A stretch of 64,000 nt of DNA from Piper betle (lineage: Eukaryota; Streptophyta; Magnoliopsida; Piperales; Piperaceae): assembly GCA_033002965.1 (NCBI GenBank), contig JAURVB010014466.1, forward strand, positions 42,567-106,566, written 5' to 3'. Of the stretch, positions 60,662 through 64,000 are shown piece by piece. A model generated the notes under the pieces. The model ran no database searches. It was not told the origin of the DNA and worked only from the letters and a program-made list of their open reading frames with translations. A program made the translations under genes and the position numbers. How positions within the stretch are numbered: position 1 is the first letter of the stretch; every line of letters starts with the position of its first letter.

Positions 60662-62331
60662 GCTTTGGCATCAGAACCATATCTTGGTTGATTGAGATGA
60701 AAGACTTTTATTTTGAGCCAAGTGTGTGGAGTTGTCCTTAGCCAAACCGACAGGTATTTCCTTTATTTGTTCTCGGATTTTAGATGTTTTGCTCAGTCAG
60801 ACATGAGCAGTTGGATGTTTCAGTGTCTAACGCTTAAAGAAGTTATGAGATGGACATGAGATCATGATTTCAATAGATGCCAGCATGGTGATCATTGAAA
60901 TGTTATGATAAGTTTAGAGACACATCTTTTCTTTTTCTGTGCTAGAGATTTGGACTACTAAGAGTGTCCACATGTTTCGTTAACTGAGGTTGAATTGGAT
61001 GATGATCGAGGAGTACCTAGAATTTTGGTGACCAAACTGGAGCACTTGCCTGTCTTTCACATATCACCACATGAGTCTTTCCTTGGGCATGGTGTACATC
61101 GCAAAACAGAGTTATAAGAGATAACACAAGTAGGGAGCTTGGAGTATGGAGATACTCATGTACTTATGTGACACATGAGCGGAGACCATTGAGTGCCTTA
61201 AACAGATCTATTAGGCATAGACCAAGGTCTACATTGGAGAACTTAGACCTTCAGATAGATCATTGTGGATAGCGGATGTGGTTATTGCCAGCAGATCCAC
61301 TTAAGCACTTGGAGCACAGATGAGAGTTTGGGGCAGATGACTTGGATGGACCACTTCTAGGAGAGAACAATGGATGAGGATGAGTAGCGAGGTGGATCTA
61401 CAGTCCCATGAACATTTCACCACCTCCCCTCTTCCACTAGTGTATGTCTCTTCGAATAGTATTGTTGTTTACTCTTCACCAAATAAAGGCTGGAACACAC
61501 TGAGAATGAACAAAATTACCTTTGACCGCAAATTTAGACGGTTGACCGGATTTCACTCAATCTGTTAGGGCCAGATCAGTGATTGCTATTGAGAACCAGC
61601 CAGCATTTATAGGAGGAGCTACTCTATATTTTAGGAGATCAGTGTGGGCTCAGCATATGTTCGCCATCATATGTGTCACCACTATGATCCAGACCCCCTC
61701 TAGATTAGGCACACATAGTTGGATAGCCTAAGCCAAGTTGATAGCAACTACCTCTGGGGAGATAGGCACATGAAGATAAACATGCCAGAGATAGTAGTGG
61801 GTTTGTGAAGTACATGATCAGGATCAAACTTCAGCACCTAAGTTGCACAACTGCCATCCGAGTAACACAACCACCATCAATGATGCACAACCACTATCCG
61901 AGTTGCCCAACCACTGACCATGATGCACTATCATTGACCAAATACACACTACCATCGTCCATGCTGCCCAACCACCAACCATGATGCACTACCACTAACC
62001 AAATGCGCACTACCGTTGTCCATGATGCTCAAACACCATCCGTGATGCACAACCGCCATCTGTGATGCACTACTATCATCCGAGTGAGAAGTTATTGTGA
62101 AAGCAACAAGCCAAGTAGTTACCTCATCCTACAGGAGGACAACTACTTGAGGATATTCTTAGCTTTGCACAGAGACCACATGTCATAGCATTCAGAACAA
62201 AGTTGGGTTATAGCTAGAGGACAAGATATAGGTACTGGTAACTTCAGCTGGGCAAAGGAAAGTTAGGTGCACAGAGATTGTTTTGAAGAGATGACATAGG
62301 ATTGACTTTACCAGCCATCTTGCATACCATT
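60662..62331 (+). mobile_element. Decayed internal region of the family 2 element
   Basis: Starts with the primer-binding site tggcatcagaacc at 60666-60678 (two mismatches to the Met-tRNA complement). The remaining 1.6 kb has no intact frame. I cannot find a capsid, protease or RT motif, so it is either a non-autonomous element or a heavily decayed gag region. It ends where the next LTR begins at 62332; no matching 3' LTR lies in the window. Confidence 0.65.
61843..62085. repeat. Degenerate minisatellite
   Basis: About a dozen imperfect copies of a unit of roughly 18-24 bp built around gatgcacaaccaccatc, with variants such as gttgcccaaccactgacc. They lie inside the decayed element interior. 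No frame is maintained across it. Confidence 0.75.
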
Positions 62332-63947
62332 TGTAAAACCCATGATTCGAGTTAGGGTTTTATATTCAAACCGGTCGGGTCGACCATTATTTTTCGAGTT
62401 GAGTAAGTTTCAGGACACGTGTACCGAGCCAACGCCACGTCGCGTGTATGAGCTATGAAGGTCATGCGTACCCAAGTATATGATGATAACGTCACGAACA
62501 CAATAAAATAGAATGAGTTATCAGAATATGTGAGAGTATGCCAGTCATTTTTTTAATTTTTATATATTGTGGATCGTAGAATTAGTTTTAGGCCGTTTAT
62601 CGCGTTAGGACGCGTTACGGGCAGTTTGGGTGGGTTGATAGTTCTAGAGCATATCATTACGATGTTTGGTATTTGTTTGATTTTATGGGATTTTTTCCGA
62701 TTTTTATGAATTTTTTTAGGATTTAATACGACTTAGTTATTATACTTGACTCGAGCCGAAGACGAGTCAAGTCTTAATTACAAGTTTGCCACCCAACCAT
62801 TTCTTCTCCACTCCCGACCTTTCTTCCTCCCTTCCCATCCAAACCCTAGCCACGTCGCCACCACCGTCGACATCGGCCTGCTGCCGATCGTCGTCGCCAA
62901 GCACACGCCGTAGTGTTGTCGTGCCTGCCCGACCAGCCCGGCCGCTGCCAGGCCGCCGTGACGCTGGAATCGCCGTGCCCAGCTCCGCGGCTAAGTTTTG
63001 GTCGCGTCACCGATTTCACCGCTGGTGACTGTCGCCACCACGATCAGGGGGTCACCTCAACACCATCGACTGCCCAGTGACCGTCCCCGACCGGAACGGA
63101 GGCCAGCGCCACCCAGATCGGCCGAATTCTTCTCCCATCGCCGCCGCTCTATTTTATGCTTTTCTGGTGAGCCGTTACCTCCGTTGGCCACGTCGACCTC
63201 GTAAATGAGTTGGGCTCGCCGAGCCGGTTCCAAGGGTACCCAACACGACTACTTTCCGGCTAGTAGACGCCGCCGGCAACTGTCGCCGGAAGCCGCCAGG
63301 AAAATCGCCAAAAATCGGAATTTTGGAATTCGCCGAATTCACCGGATCTTCCGCGGGGCTCACCCAGTCGAGCTCGATCGAACGTCGAACGTCGAACGCC
63401 GAGGAGCGCCGATTTGAGCTCCGAGACACACGACGGAACCCTAGCCGTCGCTGATTGCCGACTAAGTGAGGTATAATTACCTCCAATTTAGTTATTTAAA
63501 ATTGATTATGATTGTTAGCATAGCATGTTAGAATTAACTAGTTGTCATGATGAATGCCATACTATGAATGAAGTAAAGATGTGCATGATGAGATTAAGTA
63601 AGTGATCTAATGAGATGAAGTATAAGCATGCTAATTGAGCACGATGTAACTTAGGAAACATGATAAATTGGAATGAATAGGATGATAGAATTATTTTCAC
63701 TTTTATGATTATTGATTATTGATCGATTATTTGAGGGATGAGTATTATGTCGTGTGATATTCATTGATTTTGATGCATCATGTAGTTAGTGGGCATTAGT
63801 ATTTAGTTTTGATGTGTAGGTACGAAGTAGAGCTCGCCGCCTAGGCGCGATGACACCCTTGGAGCTTCTACTAGGTCCGTTTAGGGACTCGACTATGTTT
63901 TACGTCTTTCTATTGTATGTTTATCTTATTATTTCCAGGACGGGTTA
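62332..63947 (+). mobile_element. Family 1 LTR, interrupted at 63947
   Basis: Starts tgtaaaacccatg and follows the copy at 19122 closely through the GC-rich part (about 62800-63460) and the block at 63800-63880. It reaches ccaggacgggtta and is cut by another LTR start. The preceding 5 bp are ccatt; the partner lies outside the window if the copy continues. Confidence 0.85.
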
Positions 63948-64000
63948 TGTAAACCCACGATTCGAGTTAGGGTTTTATATTCAGAACCGGACGGGTCGAC
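63948..64000 (+). mobile_element. Start of another family 1 LTR, truncated by the window edge
   Basis: tgtaaacccacgattcg at 63948 repeats the family 1 LTR start in the same orientation, inside the preceding copy. Confidence 0.8.

Noticed and set aside
1..64000. tRNA, rRNA or other structural RNA genes
   Set aside because: No cloverleaf, rRNA or snRNA signature was noticed; the only tRNA-related sequences are retroelement primer-binding sites.

Overview
This is a piece of nuclear chromosome from a flowering plant. The evidence is spliced plant genes, long LTR retrotransposons, satellite-type repeats and a decayed endogenous pararetrovirus. A very GC-rich SMAX1-type gene beside an AT-rich amino-acid transporter gene suggests a monocot, possibly not a grass, but this is weak inference and I do not name a species. 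Most of the window is repeats; four or five stretches look like host genes.

Layout. 1-2.6 kb: the edge of a minus-strand gene of unknown family, then 3' exons of a UDP-GlcNAc-type nucleotide-sugar transporter whose 5' part is absent. 3.6-9.7 kb: a decayed Ty1/copia element with both LTRs. 9.7-11.9 kb: unassigned. 11.9-23.6 kb: an endogenous member of Caulimoviridae, mostly on the minus strand, lying between two (TA)n tracts. It is rearranged at its left end and split by a 2.9-kb solo LTR (19122-22043). 24.7-29.2 kb: a 12-exon AVT1-type vacuolar amino-acid transporter gene (+). 29.25-33.9 kb: a tandem array of about 277-bp monomers starting in its 3' flank. 36.4-39.3 kb: a SMAX1/SMXL gene (+), the karrikin/strigolactone-pathway repressor. 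43.2-46.1 kb: a second solo LTR with a perfect target-site duplication. 46.2-47.3 kb: a three-copy tandem repeat. 47.4-60.7 kb: a tandem segmental duplication. Each unit carries a small DUF761-like gene and a second type of long LTR, and a third solo LTR sits in the first unit only. 60.7-64 kb: decayed retrotransposon interior followed by two nested LTR copies.

The host genes show no functional linkage. The two large host genes each carry one apparent 1-nt deletion in or beside a homopolymer run while everything around the break is conserved, so uncorrected long-read errors are at least as likely as true pseudogenes. The points most worth a second look are: an altered RGKT degron (RKST) in the SMAX1-like protein; a hairpin with compensatory changes shared by two diverged LTR families; the filled-site/empty-site pair that orders the duplication and transposition events; and the pararetrovirus locus bounded by (TA)n repeats.
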